Positions 36,066 to 44,791 of a stretch of DNA of 64,000 bases are shown piece by piece. The notes below the pieces were generated by a model. The model was not told the DNA's origin and searched no databases. It saw only the letters and a program-made list of their open reading frames with translations. This stretch comes from Paenibacillus sp. J45TS6 (lineage in GTDB: Bacteria > Bacillota > Bacilli > Paenibacillales > Paenibacillaceae). The position numbers were made by a program, and so were the translations under genes. How positions within the stretch are numbered: the first letter of the stretch is position 1; the number at the start of each line of letters is the position of its first letter. The DNA is taken from the NCBI RefSeq assembly GCF_018403285.1, contig NZ_BOSJ01000018.1, positions 1-64,000 on the forward strand. Direction: 5' to 3'.

Positions 36066-37562
36066 ATGAAAAAGAAAGTTCATTTATTGTCCGCTTCCGT
36101 TATGACTGCTGCACTGGTATTATCCGCATGTGGGGGGGCAAAAGAGGCCGCCGTGATTGATGGAAGTAAGCCTTATTCACTGAAATATGTTGTAAATCAG
36201 GTGGGAGAGATTCCGACAAAAGGGAATGAGATCGAGAAAGCAATTATGGAGTACACGAACACCGATCTTAATATCCAGTGGATTCCAGCCTCTGCTTATG
36301 ATGAAAAAGTGAATGTAATGATCGCTTCGGAAGAGCTTCCTCAGTTGATCAAGCTCGGATATAATCCAACAACGATCGGAGCACTCAAAAATGGACAGTT
36401 TTGGGAAGTGGGACCCTATATCAAGGATTACCCTAACCTCGCAGCACAAAGCGAAGATTTCTATAATAACATCAACGTGAACGGTAAAATATACGGCGTA
36501 CCTTTGTTCCGTGACCTCGGACGTGCGACGTTACACTACCGGAAAGACTGGCTCGATACGCTAGGACTTCAGGCTCCTGTTACCCTAGATGACTGGTATA
36601 ACGTAATGAAAGCGATTGCTAAAGATGATCCGGATAAGAATGGTAAAGATGATACGTACGGTCTTGTATTCGATAAAAAATACAATCAGGAAGCTGCTTC
36701 GACAATGACTCGTCTCGCCGTTTCACAAGGTGCACCTAACAAATGGGAAGTCGATGCAGAAGGAAATTTCACACCGGAATTTATGACCGAGCCTTATTTT
36801 AATACGATGAAGCTGGTAAAGCGTCTATATGATGAAAGATTGATCAATCAGGATTTTGCCGTAGTGGATACGAGCGAAATTGATAAATTATATGAATCGG
36901 GACGTGCGGGTATCCGCTTCTCCGGAGGGAATGCCCAGTCTTGGCAGGACAAAGTTATCAAGAACGTTCCAGAAGCAGTGATTGATGTAGTACCGGTAAC
37001 TGGACCAGAAGGACGCAGACTTCCTGGAGAGACGGGTAACGCAGGTTTCCTGGCTATTCCTAAGAAGACGGTAAAAACAGAAGAGGAAATGAAGCACATC
37101 CTGAAATTTGTTGACCAGCTGATGGATCCAGAAATGGCGACTCTCTTAGTCAAAGGGGTGGAGAACAAACATTGGAAGGATGCAGGCGATGTAACGGAGG
37201 TACTAGACCGTGATGCGGATCTTAAGGAAGTGAAGCCATACCGTGATACAATGCCGAACCGTAACGAGAACTACAATATTGAAAAGCTAGCCAAACAGCC
37301 GGACTTGTTCCGTAAGAGCCAAAAGTTTGTAAAAGAAAATGACGAATTTATCGTGCCTAACCCTGCACTTACCCTGGATTCGGCTATCTATGCGGAACGA
37401 GGTAAGGAACTTGAGCTGATGGTCACTGATGCACAGACGAAGTACATTATGGGTCAAATTGATGAAGCAGGCTGGCAGGCGGCCATAGATCAATGGAAGA
37501 AACAAGGCGGCGACCAATTGATGGCTGAATATAAGGAAGCTTACTTGAAAACAAATAAATAA
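36066..37562 (+). CDS. Sugar-binding lipoprotein, LplA-like
   Basis: A 498-aa extracellular solute-binding lipoprotein. Signal peptide ending LVLSAC (Cys22). Mature protein has the two-lobe layout of the LplA/YtcQ family, with NTDLNIQWIPASAYDEKVNVMIASEELPQLI, a DPDKNGKDDTYGL calcium-binding-type loop (common in this family) and the C-terminal WQAAIDQWKKQGGDQLMAEYKEAY. It delivers oligosaccharide to the two permeases. The ATG follows AGGGGGAAAA. A strong terminator follows. Confidence 0.92.
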   Translation: MKKKVHLLSASVMTAALVLSACGGAKEAAVIDGSKPYSLKYVVNQVGEIPTKGNEIEKAIMEYTNTDLNIQWIPASAYDEKVNVMIASEELPQLIKLGYNPTTIGALKNGQFWEVGPYIKDYPNLAAQSEDFYNNINVNGKIYGVPLFRDLGRATLHYRKDWLDTLGLQAPVTLDDWYNVMKAIAKDDPDKNGKDDTYGLVFDKKYNQEAASTMTRLAVSQGAPNKWEVDAEGNFTPEFMTEPYFNTMKLVKRLYDERLINQDFAVVDTSEIDKLYESGRAGIRFSGGNAQSWQDKVIKNVPEAVIDVVPVTGPEGRRLPGETGNAGFLAIPKKTVKTEEEMKHILKFVDQLMDPEMATLLVKGVENKHWKDAGDVTEVLDRDADLKEVKPYRDTMPNRNENYNIEKLAKQPDLFRKSQKFVKENDEFIVPNPALTLDSAIYAERGKELELMVTDAQTKYIMGQIDEAGWQAAIDQWKKQGGDQLMAEYKEAYLKTNK

Positions 37563-37581
37563 GAGACAGGCGAGCAGTAAT

Positions 37582-37622
37582 AAAATAGAGGCGGTTAAAC
37601 ACCGCCTCTATTTTATTTTTTT
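37582..37622 (+). terminator. Terminator of the oligosaccharide transporter operon
   Basis: AAAATAGAGGCGG and CCGCCTCTATTTT form a 13-bp stem with a 7-nt loop, followed by a T run. Confidence 0.88.
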
Positions 37623-37858
37623 TGATGAGAGGTAACAAAGTCGAAGAATTAGATATATCTGCGATAATGAAAAAATAAGAATAAATATTTTCGTGTTAAT
37701 GCATTTCTTAAACTCTAATTTAGGTAAAAAGAATTATTCATTATTTAACATAACATTACATATATACGTTTAAAGTTCTATCTTGTATAATACATTATTA
37801 TTTATTTAGTAGTTAGCAATAAATATCAGGTACGGATTTAACCGAGATGGAGGGCTTC
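37623..37858. other. AT-rich gap before the symporter gene
   Basis: No gene is visible. A perfect -10 hexamer TATAAT at 37786-37791 is the likely promoter of the symporter gene; no convincing -35 accompanies it. Confidence 0.45.
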
Positions 37859-39211
37859 ATGGGACCAAATAAGACAAACGAAAAAGGCACAGGAACCAGC
37901 GAACGGTTCTCTTCTTCAAAAGGATTTATACTAGCCGCAATTGGCAGTGCAGTAGGACTAGGTAATATGTGGAAATTCCCTTACATCACAGGGGAAAATG
38001 GAGGCGCAGCCTTCTTCCTATTATTCATTGCATGTCTGGTTGCAGTAGGACTTCCTGTTCTGCTTGCTGAACTTGCAATCGGCCGGGCGGGCCGGGGAAG
38101 TGCAGCTTCATCCTTCGTAAAAGCAGGAGGAGGGAGAATATGGGGAAAACTAGGGTTTATCTCCGTTATTGCGCCTTTCCTTATCATGACGTTCTATATC
38201 TTAGTAGCCGGCTGGACTCTTCATTATGCTGTCCTGTCCTTTAGCGGGCAGATGACGACGGGTGTAGATTTTGATGCTCAGTTTGATAAGTTTACGGGAA
38301 GTTACTTGCCTTTAATCTGGGCATTTGTTGCGATGGCGATTGTTGCTTTGGTTGTTATAAAAGGAATATCTGGCGGAATTGAGAAGTTTAATAAAGTTCT
38401 CATTCCTGGAATGCTTGTTCTGCTTGTTATTCTTATGATTCGTTCTATCACACTGCCAGGTGCGATGGAAGGTGTAAATTTCTTCTTAGCTCCTGATTTC
38501 TCGAAGCTTTCTCCAGAGGCCGGACTTGTTGCACTCGGACACGCTTTTTTCTCCTTATCTTTAGGAATGGGAACGATGATAACGTACGGAGCATTCGTGG
38601 ATCGGAAACAATCGCTAGGATCAGCTACTCTTGCTGTAGGTGTAGGTGATTTGATCTATGCTTTCATAGCCGGTCTAATTATCTTCCCGACGACATTTGC
38701 TTTTGGGATTGATCCGAGTTCCGGTCCAGGGCTTGTATTTGTAGCTTTGCCGGCTGCTTTCTCAGCAATGCCGCTTGGCTGGTTGTTCGGAGGTCTGTTC
38801 TTTATCTTGCTGGCAATTGCCGCGCTGACCTCTCTTGTATCCTTGCTTCAAGTACCGGTTACGCATGCGATGGAAAAATGGAACTGGAGTCGTAACAATG
38901 CAGTGTGGATTATTTCCCTGCTGATCTTCTTGGTGAGTATTCCGTCAGCTCTTTCCATGGGTCTGATGAAGATTAATATTGGGGAACGTAATTTCTTTGA
39001 TTATGTAGATTTCTTTGCTTCAAACTGGCTGCTTCCCATTGGCGGACTCATTGTTACTCTATTTGCGGGATACTTTTGGAAGACCGCTGCAAAAGAAGCA
39101 GGCCTTACGACAAAATGGTTCCGCATCTGGCTGTTCATGCTTCGTTATGTAGCGCCGATTCTGATGATATTCGTATTTTTACATTCAACTGGAATTCTAA
39201 AATTAGAATAA
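37859..39211 (+). CDS. Sodium-dependent symporter, NSS/SNF family
   Basis: A 450-aa membrane protein with eleven or twelve helices of the neurotransmitter:sodium symporter family (LeuT fold), which imports amino acids or similar solutes with Na+. The diagnostic first helix is FILAAIGSAVGLGNMWKFPYITGENGGAAFFLLF, with the unwound GLGN segment that binds Na+ and substrate. The C-terminus is short, as in bacterial YhdH/YocR types. Start: the ATG at 37859 has GGAGGG just upstream; an ATG 12 nt earlier overlaps that site. Substrate unknown. Confidence 0.9.
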   Translation: MGPNKTNEKGTGTSERFSSSKGFILAAIGSAVGLGNMWKFPYITGENGGAAFFLLFIACLVAVGLPVLLAELAIGRAGRGSAASSFVKAGGGRIWGKLGFISVIAPFLIMTFYILVAGWTLHYAVLSFSGQMTTGVDFDAQFDKFTGSYLPLIWAFVAMAIVALVVIKGISGGIEKFNKVLIPGMLVLLVILMIRSITLPGAMEGVNFFLAPDFSKLSPEAGLVALGHAFFSLSLGMGTMITYGAFVDRKQSLGSATLAVGVGDLIYAFIAGLIIFPTTFAFGIDPSSGPGLVFVALPAAFSAMPLGWLFGGLFFILLAIAALTSLVSLLQVPVTHAMEKWNWSRNNAVWIISLLIFLVSIPSALSMGLMKINIGERNFFDYVDFFASNWLLPIGGLIVTLFAGYFWKTAAKEAGLTTKWFRIWLFMLRYVAPILMIFVFLHSTGILKLE

Positions 39212-39240
39212 AGCAGGAACAAAAAAATATAATGAAATCT

Positions 39241-39276
39241 AAGGCTTCCCTTTTTTACAGGGGAGCCTCTTTTTAT
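39241..39276 (+). terminator. Terminator after the symporter gene
   Basis: AAGGCTTCCC and GGGGAGCCT pair across a short T-rich loop, followed by T residues. Confidence 0.75.
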
Positions 39277-39401
39277 TTTCTTATGAAGATGGATAGCAAC
39301 AAACAACAAATTTCGACAATTATCTCTGCGTGCATCTGCTATATTGAAAATACATCTTTGAAAGATAGGGTGAAACTGTTCCTTAGAGGGGAGTTTCTAC
39401 A

Positions 39402-40430
39402 ATGAAAAGTTTGAGAAGAATGGAGTTATTGATCATAAGTCTGCTTATGATCGTATTGACTTTGATTATAATAATTTTGTTTTATATCCAGGGTAAAGAG
39501 CGTACCCCAATAGATCACAGTAGTCCGGAGATAATCACCGAATCCTATGAGACCAAGCAGAATACCTCCCTAGAAGAAAGTGGAGAACCGGTTAATCCCT
39601 ATTTTCCTAATGATCTTGCTGTGCCGCTGACGTCTGATCAAGGCAGAATTAAGGATCAGCATTCTTTTGCGATACATTCGATTCGAAAAACTAGCATTTT
39701 GATCCACACGAATGAGGGTGAAAGAACGTTTAGCACACCACCTCAAAATAACAGTATGATACTTGAAGCATTCGGCGGCATTAATCTATCCAGCGCAAAA
39801 GCCGACATTCCAGAACCATCGGATGATGGGATTGTTTACATTCGTTTTCATGCAGAAGATGTAGTGTACTCGGTTGCATATGATTTGAATAGCAATACGT
39901 ATCTTCTAGGTGGACAAAGGTATTATGCTACATATAATACGATAGGATATATGAATTTATTTTGCCGGCCGGGCACAATCTTAGCTACGCTCGGTGAAAT
40001 GAGGATGACTGACATGGAGACGGAAGATGTCTCAAAATATGTTGTTAATCAAAGCGATCAGTACAAGACGAGTGCACTCAAGGTGCAAAATCAGAACTTT
40101 GCTGAATGGTATGATCACATCAAGGGAGATCCTAATTACAAACAGCAGATGCGTTTTTATTCGATTCGGGATGATAAAATAAAGACAATTCTTGTAGATG
40201 AACAAAATGGTGTTTTATTTACAGGTTTAAGTGTTTTTTTTACAAAGAACGAGGTAGAGACTGCTGACGAAATATCCATTGGTAGCAGTACGTATGATGT
40301 GGTAAGCCGGCTCGGAGAGCCGAGTAAAATGACCAGGAGCAAATGGAGCTACCAGGTGGATGAAGAGCATTATCTACATCTGTATATGAAAGAGAAGAAG
40401 GTTCAGTACATGTCACTTTCATTTCTATAG
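39402..40430 (+). CDS. Membrane-anchored protein, unknown (DUF4309-like C-terminus)
   Basis: A 342-aa protein with one N-terminal membrane helix (about 8-30) and a long outside part. Residues 31-70 are a Ser/Thr/Glu linker; the body has several strands (HSIRKTSILIHTNEGE; VVYSVAYDLNSNTYLLGGQRYY). The last ~60 residues (ISIGSSTYDVVSRLGEPSKM then WSYQVDEEHYLHLYM) resemble the DUF4309/SmpA-like 'predict conductance of a lipid or sugar' modules seen in Bacillales exported proteins. No function assigned. GAGGGGAG is upstream of the ATG; next gene starts 36 nt after. Confidence 0.6.
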   Translation: MKSLRRMELLIISLLMIVLTLIIIILFYIQGKERTPIDHSSPEIITESYETKQNTSLEESGEPVNPYFPNDLAVPLTSDQGRIKDQHSFAIHSIRKTSILIHTNEGERTFSTPPQNNSMILEAFGGINLSSAKADIPEPSDDGIVYIRFHAEDVVYSVAYDLNSNTYLLGGQRYYATYNTIGYMNLFCRPGTILATLGEMRMTDMETEDVSKYVVNQSDQYKTSALKVQNQNFAEWYDHIKGDPNYKQQMRFYSIRDDKIKTILVDEQNGVLFTGLSVFFTKNEVETADEISIGSSTYDVVSRLGEPSKMTRSKWSYQVDEEHYLHLYMKEKKVQYMSLSFL

Positions 40431-40466
40431 GCTGGAATCATGATCGATATGTGGAAAGGAGCTATT

Positions 40467-40988
40467 ATGTTTGACCCAACTGTTTTTGATAACTTAAAAG
40501 TAGCACTCGAGAATGAGCTGTATGATATGGACAATTTAGATCAGCGTGTACGCATAACTGGCAGAGTAGACCGGATGGAACTTGCTGTGATGTCACGATT
40601 ATTTCGGATACAGTTTCAATTAACGGATGATAACCTGATTACGGGTGAAATCGAACTTGCGGCATCACTGCAAGAGCTGGCCTCCGAAATTTTGGAACAG
40701 AAAGGCGCGGAGCCAGGCTGTGTACTGACCATCAGATACAGAATGCCAATTTCAAACCCCGATAAAAACTGTCCGCAGATTCAGCAGGTGATAGAGAGGA
40801 TTTGGCCGGATCAGACGCTGACGCAGACGATCAGTTACGTATACGATCCAAGGAAGATATCGCCGATGCTCAGTACAACCGAAATATTATTTCCTCGAAA
40901 AATTAACGAAGAACAAATGAATGATATTCCAGAACTAGCACTGTATGCAGTGCAAACAGTTCAGGAGCTGAGAGACCAAATAAAGTAA
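40467..40988 (+). CDS. Conserved hypothetical protein
   Basis: The ATG at 40467 is preceded by AAAGGAG at 6 nt; in-frame starts at 40440 and 40449 lack a site. The 173-aa soluble protein begins MFDPTVFDNLKVALENELYD and has a mixed sheet and helix pattern, with VRITGRVDRMELAVMSRLFRIQF early and a long helical C-terminus. It appears in Paenibacillus-type genomes as a single hypothetical gene in my recollection; no domain name is known to me. Possibly co-transcribed with the preceding gene. Confidence 0.65.
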   Translation: MFDPTVFDNLKVALENELYDMDNLDQRVRITGRVDRMELAVMSRLFRIQFQLTDDNLITGEIELAASLQELASEILEQKGAEPGCVLTIRYRMPISNPDKNCPQIQQVIERIWPDQTLTQTISYVYDPRKISPMLSTTEILFPRKINEEQMNDIPELALYAVQTVQELRDQIK

Positions 40989-41059
40989 TCTTTAAGCAAG
41001 GTTCCCTGAGCTGAATAACCGTGCTATAATCGAGTTTTGACAGGAGGAATGAATAAATA

Positions 41060-41695
41060 ATGGGCATTATGAAAATGAAACGCCGCTCACTCGATGCGCT
41101 GAAAGGAAACTGGGGAAAAGCCATCTTACTGACGGTCCTTATCTCCATAATCACCGTGCTTATCCCAACAGCGATGGATATACAAAGAAGTGGAGGGGTT
41201 GAACCCTGGGTTAACGAGGAGGCACCTGGTTCTCTTTTTAGTTTTGTATATGAGATCGTATTGATGCCGTTTTATGTCGGCGTATCATGGTTCTACATCA
41301 GTCTTGTTAGGAAAGAAAAAGCGCAAATTCGCAATATTTTTAAAATATACCAAGACGGTAGATTAACCTTAAAGTTAATATGGACGTATATTGTAATGAT
41401 CTTCTTTATACTGTTATGGACTCTGCTGCTCATTGTTCCAGGAATTATTAAAAGTATTTCTTATTCGCAGACGTTGTACATATTAAGGGATCATCCTGAA
41501 TATTCAGCAACCCAAGCGATCACGGAGAGCAGAAGACTTATGGACGGATACAAGTGGAAATATGTTCTGTTCCTTCTTAGCTTTATTGGATGGTTTTTGT
41601 TAACAGCCGTAACCTTTGGACTTGCTTGGTTCTTTGTAGGGCCTTATTTCTCAGCAGCACAAGCTGTATTCTATGATGAACTTAAAGAGCAATAG
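41060..41695 (+). CDS. DUF975-family membrane protein
   Basis: A 211-aa membrane protein with four or five helices. The pattern RRSLDALKGNWGKAILLTVL at the start, LVRKEKAQIRNIFKIYQDGRLTLKLIWTYI in the middle and LIVPGIIKSISYSQTLYILRDHPEYSATQAITESRRLMDGYKW is the signature of DUF975 proteins. Their role is not known. CAGGAGG lies upstream of the ATG. Confidence 0.87.
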   Translation: MGIMKMKRRSLDALKGNWGKAILLTVLISIITVLIPTAMDIQRSGGVEPWVNEEAPGSLFSFVYEIVLMPFYVGVSWFYISLVRKEKAQIRNIFKIYQDGRLTLKLIWTYIVMIFFILLWTLLLIVPGIIKSISYSQTLYILRDHPEYSATQAITESRRLMDGYKWKYVLFLLSFIGWFLLTAVTFGLAWFFVGPYFSAAQAVFYDELKEQ

Positions 41696-41727
41696 ATAAC
41701 TTGCGTACATCTCACCCTAAGACTTTT

Positions 41728-41785
41728 TAGAAATGAAAAAGCTGACGCCTTAGGAAACTGAAGTTCCTAAAGCATCAGCTTTTTT
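41728..41785. terminator. Shared hairpin containing the stop codon of the minus-strand gene
   Basis: AAAAAGCTGA...GCCTTAGGAA and TTCCTAA.GC.TCAGCTTTTTT form a long stem used in both directions. The stop codon of the serine hydrolase gene (TTA in plus sense, 41750-41752) lies within the stem. Confidence 0.8.
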
Positions 41786-42814
41786 AGTCCCTTGCTTTGC
41801 GGCAAGCAGAAGTTCCATCCCCATGGTAGTTGGGTTTGGATGGCTGTGATCGCGAATATTTGATAAGATCACCACACCAAACGGCAGATCAGGACGAAAA
41901 CCAATGAAACTTTGATATCCATGAGTGCCAGCGCTGTGATAGAGGATTCCTTCTTGTGCATTCTGATGCCAGCCTAACCCGATTCTGAACTGATTGTTTT
42001 TTTGGAAATAGTTTTTTTGGGTAATAGAATAAATATCAAAAATTTCCCTATTTGGATGTACACCCATATGGGCGGCAAGAAAAGTAAGCAAATCACTAGC
42101 AGTTGAACGGAGTGCACCCGTACCTGGAAAATCATTCAACTCTATTGGTGGAGCTGCCCGGTGTCCTCTGTATCCAGGAACGAGTCTTGTCATCCCTTCG
42201 TTTGTGAGATGAATTGAAGTGTCTGGCATTTCCAAGGGAATGGTAATCATGTCTTGTACAGCATGTTCATAAGAAGTCTGCATCTCTGTAGCAAGAATAT
42301 GCCCAAGCAGACCGATCCCGGCATTGGAGTAACGGTAGGTCTTTCCTACACTTTCAGCGGAAGCGCGCCGTAAGTAGAAAGCCGCTTCAGACAAACTGAA
42401 AGTGGAACAGGAGTCACGGCTTTTCTCGGAATCAAATAAGTTACGGACTTTTCTCCAGATTTGCTTTTCCGGAAGACCGGAGGTATGCGTCGCCAGATGA
42501 CGAAATGTAACCGGTGAGTCCGGAGGGAGAAGCGGGATATATTGACCTAATGAATCATTGATATCGAGGAAACGGTCATGATGTAAATGTGCTAGTAATG
42601 TGGTCGTAAATAGTTTTGTAATAGACCCGATTTCATAGATAAGTTCACTGTAGTTCGTCGTAGTATAAGGATGGATATCACCTATTCCATAGACTCGTCT
42701 TTCATTTCCGTACACGGTTCCAATGACAAGTACGGACTCTTTATGTTTGTTATAATAGGTTTCGAGATTCCGATTAACCATACTTTGGATGATTTGTGAC
42801 AAATACGGACTCAC
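41750..42814 (-). CDS. Serine hydrolase of the class C beta-lactamase/PBP4* family
   Basis: A 354-aa protein starting at GTG with AAAGGAG ten bases upstream. Catalytic motifs of the beta-lactamase/DD-peptidase fold: SITKLF (Ser-X-X-Lys, about residues 67-72), YSN (about 153) and HSAGTHG (about 297, in place of KTG). No signal peptide is seen, so it is probably cytoplasmic like many esterase/PBP4*-type members, which hydrolyse D-amino acid peptides or esters. Substrate unknown. Its terminator overlaps its end. Confidence 0.85.
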   Translation of the reverse strand: MSPYLSQIIQSMVNRNLETYYNKHKESVLVIGTVYGNERRVYGIGDIHPYTTTNYSELIYEIGSITKLFTTTLLAHLHHDRFLDINDSLGQYIPLLPPDSPVTFRHLATHTSGLPEKQIWRKVRNLFDSEKSRDSCSTFSLSEAAFYLRRASAESVGKTYRYSNAGIGLLGHILATEMQTSYEHAVQDMITIPLEMPDTSIHLTNEGMTRLVPGYRGHRAAPPIELNDFPGTGALRSTASDLLTFLAAHMGVHPNREIFDIYSITQKNYFQKNNQFRIGLGWHQNAQEGILYHSAGTHGYQSFIGFRPDLPFGVVILSNIRDHSHPNPTTMGMELLLAAKQGTKKADALGTSVS

Positions 42815-43036
42815 GATCGTTTTGCTCCTTTGGAAAAAAGTTGTATGTAGTTATTACGTTTATTTTATCTGAATTGTAACCTCGTTGTCATTCAACAGAT
42901 AGGGAATTCCTTTAATCTTATATCTGGGGCTAAGAAATAACCACAAATTATGACAATTCCCCTTTTACGTCAAGTGGAATCGACAGCAGATTTAGAGGAT
43001 CATGGCGTAAAAGAATCTATTACATTATAGAAAGAA

Positions 43037-43918
43037 GTGACAACCTTGAGAAGACAACGGAAACAAAAACGCCCCGTATTTCGGGGAAGACAAGCAAGAA
43101 GAAGAATTCGTTATGATCGAGTATTGATCGCCGCGTTTATTTTGGCACTCTCGGTTTTTCTTATATGGAAGATTGGAAGTTTTGCTCTAGATCGATTCCC
43201 GCAAGTAGCAGAATCTTCGGTGGTAGTACAACAACCTAGTATGCTAGGGGGATTTACCGTTGTACCGATGGCGAAAAAAGAGCCTGTTCGGTTTAAGGGT
43301 AAAGTTCAAAAAGTTGCATACCTCACTTTTGATGATGGTCCAAGTAAATATACGAATGATATTCTTGATGTACTTAAAGAAAATAAAGTACAAGGCACCT
43401 TTTTTATGGTAGGTACGGAAATACATAAGTACCCAGATGCAGTGAAACGAATGGTAGAAGAGGGCAGCTATCCGGGTATGCATACCATGACTCATGAATA
43501 TCAGACTCTTTACAAGAGCGGAAGTTCAGCCAATTTTATAAAAGAAGTGAAGCAGGAACAAAAGATCATTCAAGATTTGACAGGATATAAACCGTTTTTG
43601 GTTCGTGCACCCTTTGGCAGTGCTCCGCAGATCGGCGAAAAGTTCCGAGGCGATATTGCGAAAGCACAGTTTAAGCTGTGGGATTGGACCACAGATTCTC
43701 TGGATTGGGATTTGCCGGGTAAACCGAAACAAGTCATTGCTAATGTAAAACGAGATGTGCGCAAGGATGTAGAAGTTATTTTATTCCACGAAAAAGAGCA
43801 GACGGTGGAGGCACTTCCTGAGATTATCAAGCATCTGAAAAAGAAGGGGTATAAGATTGAAGTCTATAACCCGGAGAATCATCTTGTTATGAATTTCAAA
43901 AATGATTTACGTTTATAA
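43037..43918 (+). CDS. Polysaccharide deacetylase (NodB domain), membrane-anchored
   Basis: A 293-aa type II membrane protein: a very basic N-terminus, one helix (about 30-50), then a NodB/CE4 domain outside. Motifs: TFDDGP (catalytic base and metal Asp), HTMTHEYQ (metal-binding His pair), RAPFG and a final LFHEKEQT. It deacetylates peptidoglycan or another N-acetylated glycan, as PgdA-type enzymes do. The GTG start shown has no good site; a TTG nine bases on (43046), after GAAGTGA, is a real alternative. A lipoprotein gene follows 25 nt later and may be co-transcribed. Confidence 0.9.
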   Translation: MTTLRRQRKQKRPVFRGRQARRRIRYDRVLIAAFILALSVFLIWKIGSFALDRFPQVAESSVVVQQPSMLGGFTVVPMAKKEPVRFKGKVQKVAYLTFDDGPSKYTNDILDVLKENKVQGTFFMVGTEIHKYPDAVKRMVEEGSYPGMHTMTHEYQTLYKSGSSANFIKEVKQEQKIIQDLTGYKPFLVRAPFGSAPQIGEKFRGDIAKAQFKLWDWTTDSLDWDLPGKPKQVIANVKRDVRKDVEVILFHEKEQTVEALPEIIKHLKKKGYKIEVYNPENHLVMNFKNDLRL

Positions 43919-43942
43919 ATAGATACAGGAGGATTTTATTAT

Positions 43943-44620
43943 ATGTGGTCAAAAGGGAAGCTGGGTGCTCTGCTGATGGTATGCATGGTACTCCTTGCAG
44001 CCTGCAGTAAAGAGGATGCGCTTAATACGATGAAAACCATGGAAGATACGGTGAACACTGAGAATCAGATGCAGGAGCATTTACAGCAGATTGCGAATTT
44101 AGAAGGACAAGATCTAGAATTATATGATCTGATTATGGAACAAGGTAAAGAGGCGGATGCGAAGCTGGATGATTTGCTAGAAGATGCCCTGAAGCATGTA
44201 GATGATCGCAAGGAGCACCTGGAATCAGCCAAACAGATTATGGATGCGGCTAAAGTGAAAAGTAAATCATGGAGATCGGCTTTGGATATCTATAATAATG
44301 ATGCGAAAGAGCAGGAAATGTACCAAAAGGCAGACCAGCTATGGAATGATTATGAAGCTCGTCAGGCGACATTCGGTGAGTTTTATGAGCAGTACAATAA
44401 GAGCCTGGCAAAAGATAAAGAGTTGTACGTCCTGCTGGAAGAACAAGATGAAGCCATTTCATTATCCAAGCTGAAAAGCAAAGTGAGCGAACGTAATAAA
44501 GCTTTTGCGAAGGCGAATAAATTGAAACAGCAATTCAATCAGGAAACGTCTGTTTTTAATAAAGAGCATGAAAGTTTTGTAGCAGAAATGCAGCAACACT
44601 TATCCAAAAATAAAAAATAG
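43943..44620 (+). CDS. ykyA: YkyA-type cell-wall-associated lipoprotein
   Basis: A 225-aa lipoprotein: signal ending MVLLAAC (Cys21), then an almost fully helical, Lys/Glu-rich body that is probably coiled coil. Repeated patterns such as DRKEHLESAKQIMDAAK and QEMYQKADQLWNDYEARQ match the YkyA family, thought to bind the cell wall. CAGGAGG lies upstream. It lies behind the deacetylase gene and the two may both act on the wall. Confidence 0.82.
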   Translation: MWSKGKLGALLMVCMVLLAACSKEDALNTMKTMEDTVNTENQMQEHLQQIANLEGQDLELYDLIMEQGKEADAKLDDLLEDALKHVDDRKEHLESAKQIMDAAKVKSKSWRSALDIYNNDAKEQEMYQKADQLWNDYEARQATFGEFYEQYNKSLAKDKELYVLLEEQDEAISLSKLKSKVSERNKAFAKANKLKQQFNQETSVFNKEHESFVAEMQQHLSKNKK

Positions 44621-44629
44621 ACAGGTCAA

Positions 44630-44663
44630 GGGCAGTCCGCACATCGTTGTGGCTGTCTTTTTT
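44630..44663 (+). terminator. Terminator after ykyA
   Basis: GGCAG-CCGCA and TGTGG-CTGTC pair (one bulged T), followed by six T residues. Confidence 0.65.
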
Positions 44664-44791
44664 ATGGGCGGTCTTCATTTACATGCTGGCGTCCTTCGTG
44701 AAACGGCTCGAAATGGAACTTCTACTGGTCGTATGGAGCGGGCTTCTTTATAATGTAAGATATAATAGATAACAGATTGGAGTACATGGGC

